Below are positions 1 to 9,309 of a DNA stretch of 64,000 bases, piece by piece. The notes below the pieces were generated by a model. It made no database searches and had not been told where the DNA came from. It worked only from the letters and a program-made list of their open reading frames with translations. The translations under genes and the position numbers were made by a program. The stretch comes from Candidatus Tanganyikabacteria bacterium (GTDB taxonomy: Bacteria > Cyanobacteriota > Sericytochromatia > S15B-MN24 > VGJW01): positions 1 to 64,000 of the forward strand of contig VGJW01000007.1 in assembly GCA_016867265.1 (NCBI GenBank), written 5' to 3'. The first letter of the stretch is position 1. Each line of letters starts with the position of its first letter.

Positions 1-158
1 TGCGTACACCACTTCGGGCTCGGGCGCAGGGGGCGGAGGCGGTGCGTACACCACTTCGGGCTCGGGCGCAGGGGGCGGAGGCGGTGCGTACACCACTTCG
101 GGCTCGGGCGCAGGAGGCGGAGGCGGTGCGTACACCACTTCGGGCTCGGGCGCAGGAG
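1..158. repeat. 42-bp tandem repeat, about four copies
   Basis: Copies begin at 1, 43, 85 and 127. They are almost identical at DNA level until the fourth diverges after about 158. The period is 14 codons, so copy-number changes keep the reading frame of the proline-rich protein. More copies may lie left of the window. Confidence 0.85.
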
Positions 159-474
159 GAGAGAATGACAGCTCGGGCGCCGATGGGGCAGCCGCAACGT
201 AAGGCTCGGGCTGGTCAACCGGGGACGCGCCAGGCTCCTGGAAGCTGCGGATCAGGGCTTCAATCTCGGCATCGACCGCGTCCACGGACGGGGCCCCGGG
301 CGGAACTTCCGGTGCGCCCGTGGCGAAGGGAGCAGGCACGGCATCCTCGGCCACGAATGGCGGGGGCGTTTCCTGACCCGTCTGATAGAACGACAAGAGG
401 TCGTTCAACGTCGCGTCATCCTGCCCAAGGCTGGTATCCCAGGTGGGATCTCCACCCTGTTCAAGGCTATCCAT
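1..474 (-). CDS. Proline-rich repeat protein, N-terminal part only
   Basis: The reading frame begins at ATG 474 and runs off the left edge, giving 158 visible codons. A TTG three codons earlier (483) lies 8 nt after GGAG and may be the true start. The first 105 residues are acidic and Pro/Ala-rich, with no signal peptide or membrane segment. The rest consists of copies of a 14-residue unit, roughly YAPPPPPAPEPEVV, encoded by 42-bp DNA repeats. It lies 65 bp downstream of lepA on the same strand. I do not recognise a family. Pro/Glu/Val repeats of this type usually form extended spacers or protein-binding linkers; a functional C-terminal domain would lie outside the window. Confidence 0.6.
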   Translation of the reverse strand, partial: MDSLEQGGDPTWDTSLGQDDATLNDLLSFYQTGQETPPPFVAEDAVPAPFATGAPEVPPGAPSVDAVDAEIEALIRSFQEPGASPVDQPEPYVAAAPSAPELSFSPPAPEPEVVYAPPPPPAPEPEVVYAPPPPPAPEPEVVYAPPPPPAPEPEVVYA

Positions 475-539
475 CAGGTCCAAGGCACGATCTCCGGTTC
501 AGACGGCACGGTTCGAGACAGGGGCAAGGCGTCGGGGGC

Positions 540-2354
540 TCAGGAATCACCCATCTTGAGCACCGCCATGAAGGCCTCTTGCGGAATCTCCACGCGCCCG
601 ACCTGTTTCATCCGCTTCTTACCCTCTTTTTGCTTTTCAAGCAGTTTGCGCTTGCGGCTGATGTCGCCGCCGTAGCACTTGGCAAGAACGTCCTTGCGCT
701 TGGCGCTGATCGTCTCGCGGGCGATGACCTTGGAACCGATTGCGGCCTGGATGGGCACCTCGAACATCTGCCGCGGGATGATTTCACGCAACTTCTCGGC
801 CAAGCCACGGCCGACGGATGCAGCTTTGTCGCGATGAACGATACAGGAGAGTGCATCTACCTGATCCCCTGCAAGCAGGATATCCATCTTGACGAGATTG
901 CCCTCCCGGTAGCCGATCAACTCGTAATCCATGGACGCATAGCCCTTGGTACGACTCTTGAGCGCATCGAAGTAGTCCGAGATCATCTCCGGCAGGGGCA
1001 TCTCGTAGATGAGCCGGGTTCGCTCGCTCGTCAGGTAGTCCATCTGCTTGAAGATCGCCCGCCTCGCCTGGGACAGCTCCATCACGGCCCCGACAAATTC
1101 GGTGGGCGACAGCACCGTGACCTTGACGTAGGGTTCCTCGATGCGCTCCACCGTTGCCGGCGGAGGCATGTGGGTCGGGTTGGAGACGACGACCATCTCG
1201 CCCTTGGAGGTGAAGACGTGATAGCTCACGGAAGGAGCGGTCGCCACAAGCGAGAGGCCGTAGTGACGCTCGAGTCGCTCCTGGACGACCTCCATGTGCA
1301 GGAGGCCAAGGAAGCCGCACCGGAAGCCAAACCCCAGGGCCACCGAGCTTTCAGGCTCGTAGACCAGCGAGGCATCGTTCAGCGAGAGCTTCTCGAGGGC
1401 ATCGCGGAGGCTCTGGTATTCATCCGAGGAAACGGGATAAAGACCGCAGAAGACCATCGGTACGGCGGGCTTGTAGCCCGGCACGGCCTCTGCGGCGGGG
1501 CGCGCCGAATGGGTGATGGTGTCCCCGACCCGCGCATCCTGCACGTTCTTGATGCTGGCCGCCAGGTAGCCCACCTCACCGGCAGCCAACTGGCGGACGG
1601 GCGTCTGCTTGGGGCTGAGCACTCCGACCTCGGTGACTTCGTAGCTGGCACCCGTGGCCATCATCCGGATGCGATCCCCGACCTTCAAGGTGCCGTTGAC
1701 CACGCGGAAGAAGATGATGACGCCACGGTAGCTCTCGAAGTACGAGTCGAAGACCAGCGCCTGCAGGGGCGCTTCCCGATCGCCGGAGGGGGGAGGCACG
1801 TGCTTGACGATGGCCTCGAGGATTTCCGGCACGCCCTTGCCTTCCTTGGCAGAGGCCATGATCGCCTGGGAGGCATCGAGGCCGATGTCATCCTCGATCT
1901 CTTGCCGAACCCGCTCGGGCTCGGCACCGGGCAGGTCTATCTTGTTGAGGACCGGCACGATCTCGAGATCGTGCTCGAGCGCCAGGTAGACATTGGCAAG
2001 GGTCTGGGCCTCGACGCCCTGCGACGCATCGACCACGAGCAAAGCACCCTCGCAGGCCTGCAAGGAACGGGAAACCTCATAGGTGAAGTCCACATGGCCG
2101 GGTGTGTCGATCAGATTGAGCACGTAATCCTGACCATCCACGGCGCGGTAATTCAGCCGGACGGCCTGAGCCTTGATCGTGATGCCCCGCTCACGTTCGA
2201 TGTCCATCGAGTCGAGCACCTGATCGGACATCTCGCGCTCCGAGAGGGTGCCCGTAACCTCGATCAGGCGATCCGCCAAGGTCGACTTACCATGGTCGAT
2301 GTGCGCAATGATGCAGAAGTTGCGGATGCGCTCCTGAGGATGGCTGGCGGTCAT
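540..2354 (-). CDS. lepA: Elongation factor 4 (LepA)
   Basis: This is a ribosome-associated GTPase of 604 residues, the normal size for EF4. The N-terminal GTPase domain shows the P-loop region [10 protein letters not shown], the G3 motif DTPGH and the G4 motif NKID. Domains II and III follow, then the LepA-specific C-terminal domain ending in a basic stretch ([14 protein letters not shown]) that contacts the ribosome. LepA is known to act on translating or stalled ribosomes and in 30S assembly. The start ATG is just after the divergent upstream intergenic region. The proline-rich repeat gene follows downstream on the same strand. Confidence 0.97.
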   Translation of the reverse strand: MTASHPQERIRNFCIIAHIDHGKSTLADRLIEVTGTLSEREMSDQVLDSMDIERERGITIKAQAVRLNYRAVDGQDYVLNLIDTPGHVDFTYEVSRSLQACEGALLVVDASQGVEAQTLANVYLALEHDLEIVPVLNKIDLPGAEPERVRQEIEDDIGLDASQAIMASAKEGKGVPEILEAIVKHVPPPSGDREAPLQALVFDSYFESYRGVIIFFRVVNGTLKVGDRIRMMATGASYEVTEVGVLSPKQTPVRQLAAGEVGYLAASIKNVQDARVGDTITHSARPAAEAVPGYKPAVPMVFCGLYPVSSDEYQSLRDALEKLSLNDASLVYEPESSVALGFGFRCGFLGLLHMEVVQERLERHYGLSLVATAPSVSYHVFTSKGEMVVVSNPTHMPPPATVERIEEPYVKVTVLSPTEFVGAVMELSQARRAIFKQMDYLTSERTRLIYEMPLPEMISDYFDALKSRTKGYASMDYELIGYREGNLVKMDILLAGDQVDALSCIVHRDKAASVGRGLAEKLREIIPRQMFEVPIQAAIGSKVIARETISAKRKDVLAKCYGGDISRKRKLLEKQKEGKKRMKQVGRVEIPQEAFMAVLKMGDS

Positions 2355-2436
2355 GAGGCTTCATGCTAGCACGGGCTTCCCCCCCCGGCAGACCGCGACC
2401 GTGCGGCAAACGCGGCCATACGGGTATGGAAAACGG

Positions 2437-3792
2437 GTGTTCAGCCGCGTGATGCGCGTCCTGCCAGCCCTTTGGCTGGTGGCTTGCACGTCCGTTGCCC
2501 AGGCGCCGGGTGCGAGCAGGGCGGTTCTGGACTCGGGCCTCGGCAACCTCGTCGTCAACCCGGCCAAGAACCTGCCGCAGGCCGGAGGGGACAGCCTCAA
2601 CAACACCCCCGCGCTGAATGCTTCGCCCGCACCCGGTGGCGTACCCGCCCTCAACAACTCCTCGGCCCTGAACAACACATCCGCCCTGGCTGGACCGCTG
2701 CTCATCGGCAGCCTGCGGATGGGGCCGGGCGTCAGCGCTGCGGACGCATTCCTGATGCTCTCGGGTGCCATGCCGCTCAACAACACCAGCGCACTCAACA
2801 ACACCTCCGCGTTGAACAACACGTCGGCCCTCAACAACACGTCGGCCCTGACGCCCCTTCCGGAGGGTGCCGTGAGGCCCCTGGACGGGGCTTCCCCCCT
2901 GACATGGGCCGAAGCCCTCAAGGTGCCGCTGAACAACACGAGCGCGCTCAACAACACTTCCGCGCTGAACAACACTTCGGCCCGACGCATCCAGACAGAG
3001 GCCACGCCGTCGGCAGTCCTGATTCTCGAGGTCATCGACCTGTCCGACGCGCGGATCCTGATCCGGCGCCAATGCAGTCTGGATGGCCGCTGGGCACTGC
3101 CTTGGGACCCGGCTGGCACGGCGACCCACAGCTTTGCCCTTCAAGCCACGATGGTCAAGGAAACGGGTGTCGTGAACTTCCTTGCCACGACCTTTTCCGG
3201 CAAGGAAGCCGTCTCCGGCACGGCCAACCTGGACCTATCACCCGGCAGCACCGTCCTCACGATGGCGTGCTCGGCATTGTCCGGCGTGCGTTCGCTCAAT
3301 CAGGCCACCGGGTTCCGGGGCTTCGTCGCCCCCGACCTTACGGCCATCACGACGGTCCAGCAGCAGGCCATCCTGCAAGCGGCCGGCAACCGGCTGATCC
3401 CCATCCTGCTGAAACATGCCGGCGAGGACAAGAACACGATGCAAGCGGCCATGGAGAGCGGATCGGATGCCATCGTCCACACCATCCTGACTCGCCTGAT
3501 TGCCCGATCCGGACGCTTCAACGACCTGACGGCCGTCGGCATCGGTGCCGCCGAGGTCCTGCTTCGACGCATCGTCGAAATTCCCGACAGTCACATTCCG
3601 GACGGTGTCGGCCGATCGGTGGGTTCCCTCGTCGACTACCTGGCCGACTTCACCACACGACCGCGCTTCGACCAGGAGGCCAACACCGACTGTCGTGCCG
3701 CGTCTGGATCCTGCAAGCCCATCATCACGCGCGAAGACATCCTCGAGGCGGCCGACCGGATACCTGCGGCCATCAGCCTGCCTGGAAGCTGA
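2437..3792 (+). CDS. Lipoprotein with Asn-rich hexapeptide repeats
   Basis: The protein is about 451 residues. I chose GTG 2437 because it gives a complete lipoprotein signal: an Arg-containing start, then LPALWLVAC with the lipobox Cys at residue 17. ATG 2452 would leave only 11 residues before the Cys. Roughly residues 48-185 carry three blocks of the hexapeptide NNTSAL (with NNSSAL and NNTPAL variants). The C-terminal part has a predicted mixed alpha/beta fold with few Cys. It contains the phrase TGFRGF, which recurs in the next gene as TGFRGL. The two genes are 2 nt apart, so they are co-transcribed. Function unknown; it is likely anchored in a membrane facing the periplasm or surface. 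Confidence 0.75.
   Translation: MFSRVMRVLPALWLVACTSVAQAPGASRAVLDSGLGNLVVNPAKNLPQAGGDSLNNTPALNASPAPGGVPALNNSSALNNTSALAGPLLIGSLRMGPGVSAADAFLMLSGAMPLNNTSALNNTSALNNTSALNNTSALTPLPEGAVRPLDGASPLTWAEALKVPLNNTSALNNTSALNNTSARRIQTEATPSAVLILEVIDLSDARILIRRQCSLDGRWALPWDPAGTATHSFALQATMVKETGVVNFLATTFSGKEAVSGTANLDLSPGSTVLTMACSALSGVRSLNQATGFRGFVAPDLTAITTVQQQAILQAAGNRLIPILLKHAGEDKNTMQAAMESGSDAIVHTILTRLIARSGRFNDLTAVGIGAAEVLLRRIVEIPDSHIPDGVGRSVGSLVDYLADFTTRPRFDQEANTDCRAASGSCKPIITREDILEAADRIPAAISLPGS
2596..2985 (+). repeat. 18-bp repeats coding for NNTSAL hexapeptides
   Basis: Three blocks of 18-bp units lie at about 2596-2690, 2773-2850 and 2929-2985. The Asn-Asn codons are constant (aacaac). The Thr, Ser, Ala and Leu codons vary synonymously from copy to copy (for example accagcgcactc against acgtcggccctg). 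Confidence 0.8.
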
Positions 3793-3794
3793 AG

Positions 3795-4937
3795 ATGCCT
3801 GGTGCTTGGCTGGTTCGTCGCGTGACGGTGACATGGGCCGCCGTCGGCCTCCTTGTCGCGTGCACCCCTGCCCCTCAGGTCCAGGCCGCCCGCACAGGCG
3901 CCACGCCGATTCCTGCCGTGCGCGCGGATGTCCAGCCAACCGCCGAACTGGAGGGCTGGATCCAGGCAGCAGAGGGCGCCACGGGCACGGAGACGATGGC
4001 CGTGTTCGGCCCCCCACTGGACGAGACGACGGCCTTGGCCGAGTTGCCCGTCCTGACGGCGGCGGCCCCCCGAGAGATCCCGGAACCCTTGGGCAACACG
4101 GTGGCGCTCGACTGGGCCGCCACGGGAGGAGCGAGGCCACGACGCACCGCCGGCACGGCGGAAGCCAGGCCTGCGGTGCGGGCTCTGGCCCAGCTCGTCG
4201 ATGCGGGTACGGGGAAGGTCCGGGGCCAGGCCGTCGTCGGGCCCCGCGGTGACTTCAAGATGGCCTGGCTGGTCCGGGAAGCCACCGCCAGCCTCGTCTT
4301 GCAGGTCACGGCGGTCCGGGAGGACAACCGCATCGCCGGTTGCTTGGCGGCAACCTTGCGGGCCCAGGACTTCCGCTCCAAGGGCCTGCCGCCGCTCGTC
4401 GTCTCGACCGGCACCACGGCGCAGGCCCTGGCCCTGCTGCACCTGGCCGGGGGCAGCGTATCCTGGCGCCCGGGGACCGGCTTCAGGGGGCTGGCCTCAC
4501 CCCGCCTCGTCAGCCTGATCGCGGATACCGACGCCACGGCAAGCTCACGACTGGGCAGCCTCTCGATGGCACCCGACGAGGTGCCTGGATGTGGCGAGGA
4601 CCTGCTTGGCCTCGCCATCGGGCACGCCGCGGCGCTGACACAGGCCATCGATGCCCTGGCTGGTAAACTGGACAGGACACGCCCCGCCCGGCGAGCGTTC
4701 GCCCGGGTACTTGCCGCAAGCCGCCGCCTCCGAAGCCTGCAGGAAGAACAGGCGATACCGCCTGACGCGCTCTTCGGTTTCCAAATGACAAGGAGGGCCT
4801 GCCCGGGAGATTCGGCGCCGGGAATACGGCCAGAGCGCGACACTGCCGCCAACCCACCCGCGTGGCGTGCCGTCAGAGTCCTCGAGGAAGCTGCGGCCGA
4901 ACTGGATCGGCTGCAGGACTCAGGCCTGCCCGACTGA
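3795..4937 (+). CDS. Lipoprotein, partial paralogue of the preceding gene
   Basis: The protein is 380 residues, starting 2 nt after the stop of the previous lipoprotein. Its signal ends in the lipobox GLLVAC, so it should be lipid-anchored. The middle part (about 130-250) resembles the C-terminal part of the preceding protein. Both have a beta-rich stretch, a variable segment and then TGFRG[FL] followed by helices. The C-terminal third is helical and rich in Arg, Ala and Glu. No known domain was recognised. The 3' end overlaps the convergent lpxB gene by 18 nt. Confidence 0.75.
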   Translation: MPGAWLVRRVTVTWAAVGLLVACTPAPQVQAARTGATPIPAVRADVQPTAELEGWIQAAEGATGTETMAVFGPPLDETTALAELPVLTAAAPREIPEPLGNTVALDWAATGGARPRRTAGTAEARPAVRALAQLVDAGTGKVRGQAVVGPRGDFKMAWLVREATASLVLQVTAVREDNRIAGCLAATLRAQDFRSKGLPPLVVSTGTTAQALALLHLAGGSVSWRPGTGFRGLASPRLVSLIADTDATASSRLGSLSMAPDEVPGCGEDLLGLAIGHAAALTQAIDALAGKLDRTRPARRAFARVLAASRRLRSLQEEQAIPPDALFGFQMTRRACPGDSAPGIRPERDTAANPPAWRAVRVLEEAAAELDRLQDSGLPD

Positions 4938-6113
4938 AGGCCGGGCAGCCAAGCCGGCACGCTGCAGAATACGTGCGGCAGCGCGGGCGACGGCACCTTG
5001 CTCGCCCAACTGGGTCCGGACCGCATCGAGCCCCTCCAGATGGGCGTTCCGCGGCAGTCCGGCATGCAACAGGGGAGCAACGGCATCGGCCAGGGCCGAG
5101 GGGGTCACGGCCTCCTGCAGCAACTCGGGGATGATGCCCCTCTGGGCGACGATGTTCGGCAGCGTGACGTAGGGTATCCGCAGCAGGCGCCGGGCCGCAA
5201 AGGCCGTCATGGCCGATACCTTGTAGGCCGCCACGACCGGCACGCGCATCACCGCCGCCTCGAGCGTCACCGTGCCGGAGGCGGCCAGCAGGGCGTCACA
5301 AGTCCCCATCACGGCCATGCCCGGCACGCCCGCGAAACGGAGCACCTTGCGTGGGCCGGGTTCCATCCCCACCTGCCAGCCCGCAGCACGCAGCGCCGCG
5401 TCGACCAGGTCCGTGACGTGGGGTGCCGCCACCGGAAGGACGACACCCAGCCCAGGGGTGCGTTCCTGCAGAAGCGCAGCGGCCTCGAGGAAAGGTGGCA
5501 GCAAGCGCTCCACCTCCTGGGCCCGGCTGCCCGGAAAGAGGCCAAGCACAGGCGAAGCCCCGCCGACGTGCCTGCGGATGTTCGCGATGGCCGCAGCATC
5601 GGGCTGCAGATCCAGCAACGGATGACCGACAAAGGTGACCTGCCCCCCGGCCTCCCGGTAGACTTCGGCTTCACGGGCAAAGATGGCCAATATCTCGTCG
5701 ACGCCCTCCGCCACCTTGCGAGGGCCGGACGCCAAGCCCCAGATCCATTCCTGTGGCGATATGTAATAGATGGTTGGCAGGCCAAGACCGCGGGCCATTC
5801 GGGCCAAGGCCATGTTGGCACCCTGGAAGTCAATCAGCACCACGGCAGCCGGCCGGACCTCGGCAAGCCGACGACGCGCGGCCCGAAGCGCACGCCACGA
5901 GGGAACGACGGAGGCCAGATTTTCCGTCAGGCCGACGGCAGCATGGGCCACCAGATCCGCCTCGAGGTCGACGCCGGCGTCGGCCATCCGGTGGCTGCCC
6001 CAGCCCATCAGCCTGAGGGAAGGCTCCTGGGCGAGCAAGGCCTTGGCCAGGGCCGCACCGTGCACGTCACCCGAGACCTCGCCCGCCGCCAGGAAAAGGA
6101 CCGGCGGGGTCAT
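4920..6113 (-). CDS. lpxB: Lipid-A-disaccharide synthase
   Basis: The protein is 397 residues. LpxB joins UDP-2,3-diacylglucosamine and lipid X to form the lipid A disaccharide at the inner face of the inner membrane. The N terminus has the family signature LAAGEVSGDVHGA. Later come the conserved VLIDFQGANMALA and YISPQEWIWG segments and the C-terminal GT-B half, with SGTVTLEA close to the nucleotide-binding loop and the downstream VVAAYK. It is the last gene of the operon, and its ATG overlaps the lpxA stop by 4 nt. Confidence 0.96.
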   Translation of the reverse strand: MTPPVLFLAAGEVSGDVHGAALAKALLAQEPSLRLMGWGSHRMADAGVDLEADLVAHAAVGLTENLASVVPSWRALRAARRRLAEVRPAAVVLIDFQGANMALARMARGLGLPTIYYISPQEWIWGLASGPRKVAEGVDEILAIFAREAEVYREAGGQVTFVGHPLLDLQPDAAAIANIRRHVGGASPVLGLFPGSRAQEVERLLPPFLEAAALLQERTPGLGVVLPVAAPHVTDLVDAALRAAGWQVGMEPGPRKVLRFAGVPGMAVMGTCDALLAASGTVTLEAAVMRVPVVAAYKVSAMTAFAARRLLRIPYVTLPNIVAQRGIIPELLQEAVTPSALADAVAPLLHAGLPRNAHLEGLDAVRTQLGEQGAVARAAARILQRAGLAARPSVGQA

Positions 6114-6925
6114 CCCTCGAATTCCGCTGCCCGTTGGCGACGGGCGATCCCGACGAGGCCACGCGTGCCACCCTTGAGGAAGGCCACCAGATGCCGGACC
6201 TCACCGTGCACCATCATCGACGCGTCGGCTTCGATGGCAAGGACGGTCTGGCTGACGTTCAGGCTTTGCCGATACAGCAGGCGATAAGCTTCCTTCAGGG
6301 CCGTCCGGACCTCGGCAGCGACACCTGCACGACGCAAGCCGACCACATTGGTGCCGGAAACTCGGGGCGGCGCGCCCTCTGCCAGCGCGTACGGCGGCAC
6401 ATCCTGCACGATGCGACTCATGGCGCCGATCATGGCGAGGGTCCCAATGCGACAGAACTGGTGCACGCCCACCAAGCCACCGACCACCGCGCCATCGCCC
6501 ACCGTTACATGGCCCGCCAGCGTCGCGGCATTAGCGAGCACGATCCCGTTGCCGACGACACAATCGTGCGCGACGTGCACGTAGGCCATCAGGAGGTTGT
6601 CGTCGCCCACGCGGGTCTCGCCCGAAGCCGCCGTCCCCCGGTTGATGGTGACGCACTCCCGGATGGTGTTGCGATCGCCGATGACGCAGCGCGTCCGCTC
6701 ACCGTCGAACTTGAGATCCTGAGGCACGGCGCCCACGACCGCGCCGGGAAAGATCCGGCAGTCCGCCCCGATCGTGGTGTAGGGCTCGACGACCGCATGG
6801 GGACCAAGAGTCGTCCGCGCCCCGACCTGGACATCCTCGCCGATGACGGCGTAGGGACCCACAACAACGCCTTCCGCCAATCGGGCAGAGGGATGGACGA
6901 CTGCCGTGGGATGCAGGTCGATCAT
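6110..6925 (-). CDS. lpxA: Acyl-ACP--UDP-GlcNAc O-acyltransferase
   Basis: The protein is 271 residues. LpxA performs the first step of lipid A synthesis, moving a 3-hydroxyacyl chain to UDP-GlcNAc. The N-terminal two thirds form a left-handed beta helix of hexapeptide repeats ([LIV]Gxxxx). The catalytic region VHVAHDCVVGN holds the conserved His of the AHD motif. The C-terminal helical domain begins after GLRRAGV. Its start overlaps the fabZ stop by 4 nt, which suggests translational coupling in the operon. Confidence 0.96.
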   Translation of the reverse strand: MIDLHPTAVVHPSARLAEGVVVGPYAVIGEDVQVGARTTLGPHAVVEPYTTIGADCRIFPGAVVGAVPQDLKFDGERTRCVIGDRNTIRECVTINRGTAASGETRVGDDNLLMAYVHVAHDCVVGNGIVLANAATLAGHVTVGDGAVVGGLVGVHQFCRIGTLAMIGAMSRIVQDVPPYALAEGAPPRVSGTNVVGLRRAGVAAEVRTALKEAYRLLYRQSLNVSQTVLAIEADASMMVHGEVRHLVAFLKGGTRGLVGIARRQRAAEFEG

Positions 6926-7371
6926 CGGTCCACCAGCGCGAACATCAGCTCGCCTTCCGTCACCAACTGGTCGTCAACGTGCGCCACGGCACGCGCCTTG
7001 CCAATGCCGGAGCGAAAACGCAGTACCTCGGTCTCGATGGTCAGCGTGTCTCCCGGACGAACCATACGGCGGAACCGGCAGCCATCGATGCCAACGAAGA
7101 CCGCGAGCCGTCCATGGTACTCGGGCATGGCCAGCATCGTCAGGCCCGAGACCTGTGCCAGCGCTTCGACCATCAGCACGCCGGGCATCAGCGACCGGCC
7201 CGGGAAATGGCCCTGAAAGTAGGGTTCGTTGATTGTGACATTCTTGACGGCCTTGGCTCGGACACCGGGCACCAGCTCCAGAACGCGGTCAACCAGCAGG
7301 AACGGATAGCGATGGGGCAGGAAGGCCATCAGGTCATCCGCCTCGAGGGGTCCGAGTATTTCAGGGGGCAT
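6922..7371 (-). CDS. fabZ: 3-hydroxyacyl-ACP dehydratase
   Basis: The protein is 149 residues with a single hot-dog fold. FabZ dehydrates 3-hydroxyacyl-ACP in fatty acid synthesis and so competes with LpxA for hydroxyacyl-ACP. The signature PHRYPFLLVDRV carries the catalytic His. The second catalytic region FPGRSLMPGVLMVEALAQ holds the Glu. ATG 7371 was chosen because homology begins there; it overlaps the end of lpxC by 11 nt. Upstream in-frame codons would extend the protein into lpxC without homology. Confidence 0.95.
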   Translation of the reverse strand: MPPEILGPLEADDLMAFLPHRYPFLLVDRVLELVPGVRAKAVKNVTINEPYFQGHFPGRSLMPGVLMVEALAQVSGLTMLAMPEYHGRLAVFVGIDGCRFRRMVRPGDTLTIETEVLRFRSGIGKARAVAHVDDQLVTEGELMFALVDR

Positions 7372-8266
7372 GCACGGCCTCCGGGGACGCGGCGCTGTCG
7401 GCATCTGCGACGACAGCCACATCGGCAGCCATCGCCTCGAGGCGCTCGGCGAGGGCGACGTGCAACGCGTGCCCGGCACGGGTTGCCGATACGGCGCCAA
7501 TCCAGCGACAGCCCGTCAAGGCCAGGTCACCCACCAGGTCGAGGATCTTGTGCCGGACGAACTCGTCCGGATGGCGCAGCGGCGTCGACGTGCCGTGGTC
7601 GTGCACGACGACGGCGTTCTCGGTGGAACCGCCACGGGCGAGGCCCATCGCACGCATCCGCTCGGCCTCGACCTCGAGGCAGAAGGTCCGCGCATCGAGG
7701 ACCTCGCGGACCAACACGTCCCGCTCCACCGGTACGCGCATCGCCTGTGGCCCGGCGAGCGGATGGCCGTAGTCAACCTGATAGCGGATCCACGGCGCAT
7801 CCGCGGGCTCGACCGCGACCCGCTTGTCGTCGCGAACCACCGAGACGGGCGTCACCACGCGCAGGATACGGACCGGGGCAGCCTGCAACGCAAGACCGAC
7901 GGCCTCGACGGCCCTTACGACCGGCATCGAAGAGCCGTCCAGCGCCGGCACTTCGGGCCCGTCCACCGCCAACAGGGCATTGGTGACGCCCAAGGCGTAC
8001 AACGCGGCCAATAGGTGCTCGACGGTCCTTACGGTTGCGTTGCCCCGGCCCAAGGTCGTCGAGAGGGTCGTCTCGGTCACGAAGGCGGTGCGGGCCGGAA
8101 TGCGCGGCCGGCCCGGAAGATCCTCGCGCAGGAAGACCAGGCCGTGATTGACCGGTGCAGGCAGGATGCGCACGTTCACGGGCTCGCCGGAGTGCAGGCC
8201 GACGCCGGGCAACAGGACCGGCCGGGCCAGCGTGGCCTGGCAGAACGAGGACAATGGGAACGACAT
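7361..8266 (-). CDS. lpxC: UDP-3-O-acyl-GlcNAc deacetylase
   Basis: The protein is 301 residues. LpxC is a zinc enzyme that removes the acetyl group, the committed step of lipid A synthesis. Zinc-ligand regions are visible: VEHLLAAL for the first His and RHKILDLVGD for the HKxxD pair. GVGLHSG near the N terminus is also typical. It is embedded between lpxD and fabZ in the same order as in cyanobacteria. Confidence 0.97.
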   Translation of the reverse strand: MSFPLSSFCQATLARPVLLPGVGLHSGEPVNVRILPAPVNHGLVFLREDLPGRPRIPARTAFVTETTLSTTLGRGNATVRTVEHLLAALYALGVTNALLAVDGPEVPALDGSSMPVVRAVEAVGLALQAAPVRILRVVTPVSVVRDDKRVAVEPADAPWIRYQVDYGHPLAGPQAMRVPVERDVLVREVLDARTFCLEVEAERMRAMGLARGGSTENAVVVHDHGTSTPLRHPDEFVRHKILDLVGDLALTGCRWIGAVSATRAGHALHVALAERLEAMAADVAVVADADSAASPEAVHAP

Positions 8267-8271
8267 GGCGG

Positions 8272-9309
8272 CTACTCCACGGACCCCGGGGAGCGCAGGC
8301 GCTCCTCGAGCTGGTCGAGACGTCTGGACAACTGCTGGGGAAGGGCCTGGCGCCGCAGCTCCTCCCGGTGAGGACGGGCCGGAAAGCCCGAATGCAAGCC
8401 GGGCGCGGCCGTGTCCTTCGTCAGGACGCCGCGGGCCGCTAGGACCACGCCGTCGCCGATGCGCACGTGGCCGACAATGCCGGTCTGGCCCCCCATCACC
8501 ACGCGATCGCCCAGCGTGGCGGAACCGGCCACGCCAGCCTGGGCCACGATCATCCCGTCACGGCCGATCCGGACGTTATGGGCCACGTGGACGAGGTTGT
8601 CGAGCTTGGTGCCGCGACCGATGCGCGTCTCGCCCAGCGTAGCTCTGTCGACCGTCGAATTGGCACCGATCTCGACATCGGCCTCGAGTACGACCCGCCC
8701 GAGTTGGGGGGTGCGCACGTTGCCTTCGGCGGTCGGCACGACCCCGAAACCGTCCGAGCCAACGACGGCACCCGGCTGCAAACAGACCCGATCCCCCAGG
8801 ACACAGCCTTCCCGCACCACGGCACCTGCATGCAGCACGGCATCTTCGCCGACCTCGACCCCGTCATACAGGACGACCCGGGCATGCAGGACGGTGCCGC
8901 GGCCAATCCGGACATCCGCCCCGACCACCCCGAACGGCCCGATCGAGACCGCCTCTCCGAGCGTGGCCGACGGGTCGACGAAGGCCGTCGGATGGATTCC
9001 AGGAGGCGGCAACGGCGGCGCAAAAAGCGCCATGACCCGCGCCATCGCCTCGCGGGGACGCGCGACGGCTACGCCGACGCGGCCTTCCGGCAAGGTCGCG
9101 GCCAGGACGAATCCGGCCGCAGAAGCCCGCACACGGGCGGCATGCCTATCCACCAGCAGGAAGACCAAGTCCCCGGGACCCGCCTGCTCGGGTTCGGCAA
9201 CGCCGACGACCACAGCCTCGGGGTCACCCACGGCAGTGCCGCCGACCACCTCGGCGAGCCTCGCAAGGCTGACGCCGGTCGCCGGTCCTGCCGCGAGCGC
9301 CTGCTTCAC
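8272..9309 (-). CDS. lpxD: UDP-3-O-(3-hydroxyacyl)glucosamine N-acyltransferase
   Basis: The protein is 345 residues. LpxD adds the N-linked hydroxyacyl chain in the third lipid A step. It has the LpxD N-terminal uridine-binding domain (about 1-100) and then a long hexapeptide beta helix. The catalytic segment [11 protein letters not shown] holds the conserved His. A C-terminal helix (about 310-345) probably packs in the trimer. Its start overlaps the skp stop by 4 nt; lpxC follows after 5 nt. Confidence 0.96.
   Translation of the reverse strand: MKQALAAGPATGVSLARLAEVVGGTAVGDPEAVVVGVAEPEQAGPGDLVFLLVDRHAARVRASAAGFVLAATLPEGRVGVAVARPREAMARVMALFAPPLPPPGIHPTAFVDPSATLGEAVSIGPFGVVGADVRIGRGTVLHARVVLYDGVEVGEDAVLHAGAVVREGCVLGDRVCLQPGAVVGSDGFGVVPTAEGNVRTPQLGRVVLEADVEIGANSTVDRATLGETRIGRGTKLDNLVHVAHNVRIGRDGMIVAQAGVAGSATLGDRVVMGGQTGIVGHVRIGDGVVLAARGVLTKDTAAPGLHSGFPARPHREELRRQALPQQLSRRLDQLEERLRSPGSVE

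Noticed and set aside
1-158. Possible CRISPR array
   Set aside because: The 42-bp units are contiguous with no unique spacers, and they encode a clean 14-residue repeat.
42-2369. Plus-strand open frame of 775 codons
   Set aside because: It is the mirror of lepA and the proline-rich gene on the minus strand. Its sequence has no family resemblance, and long antisense frames are common at this GC content.
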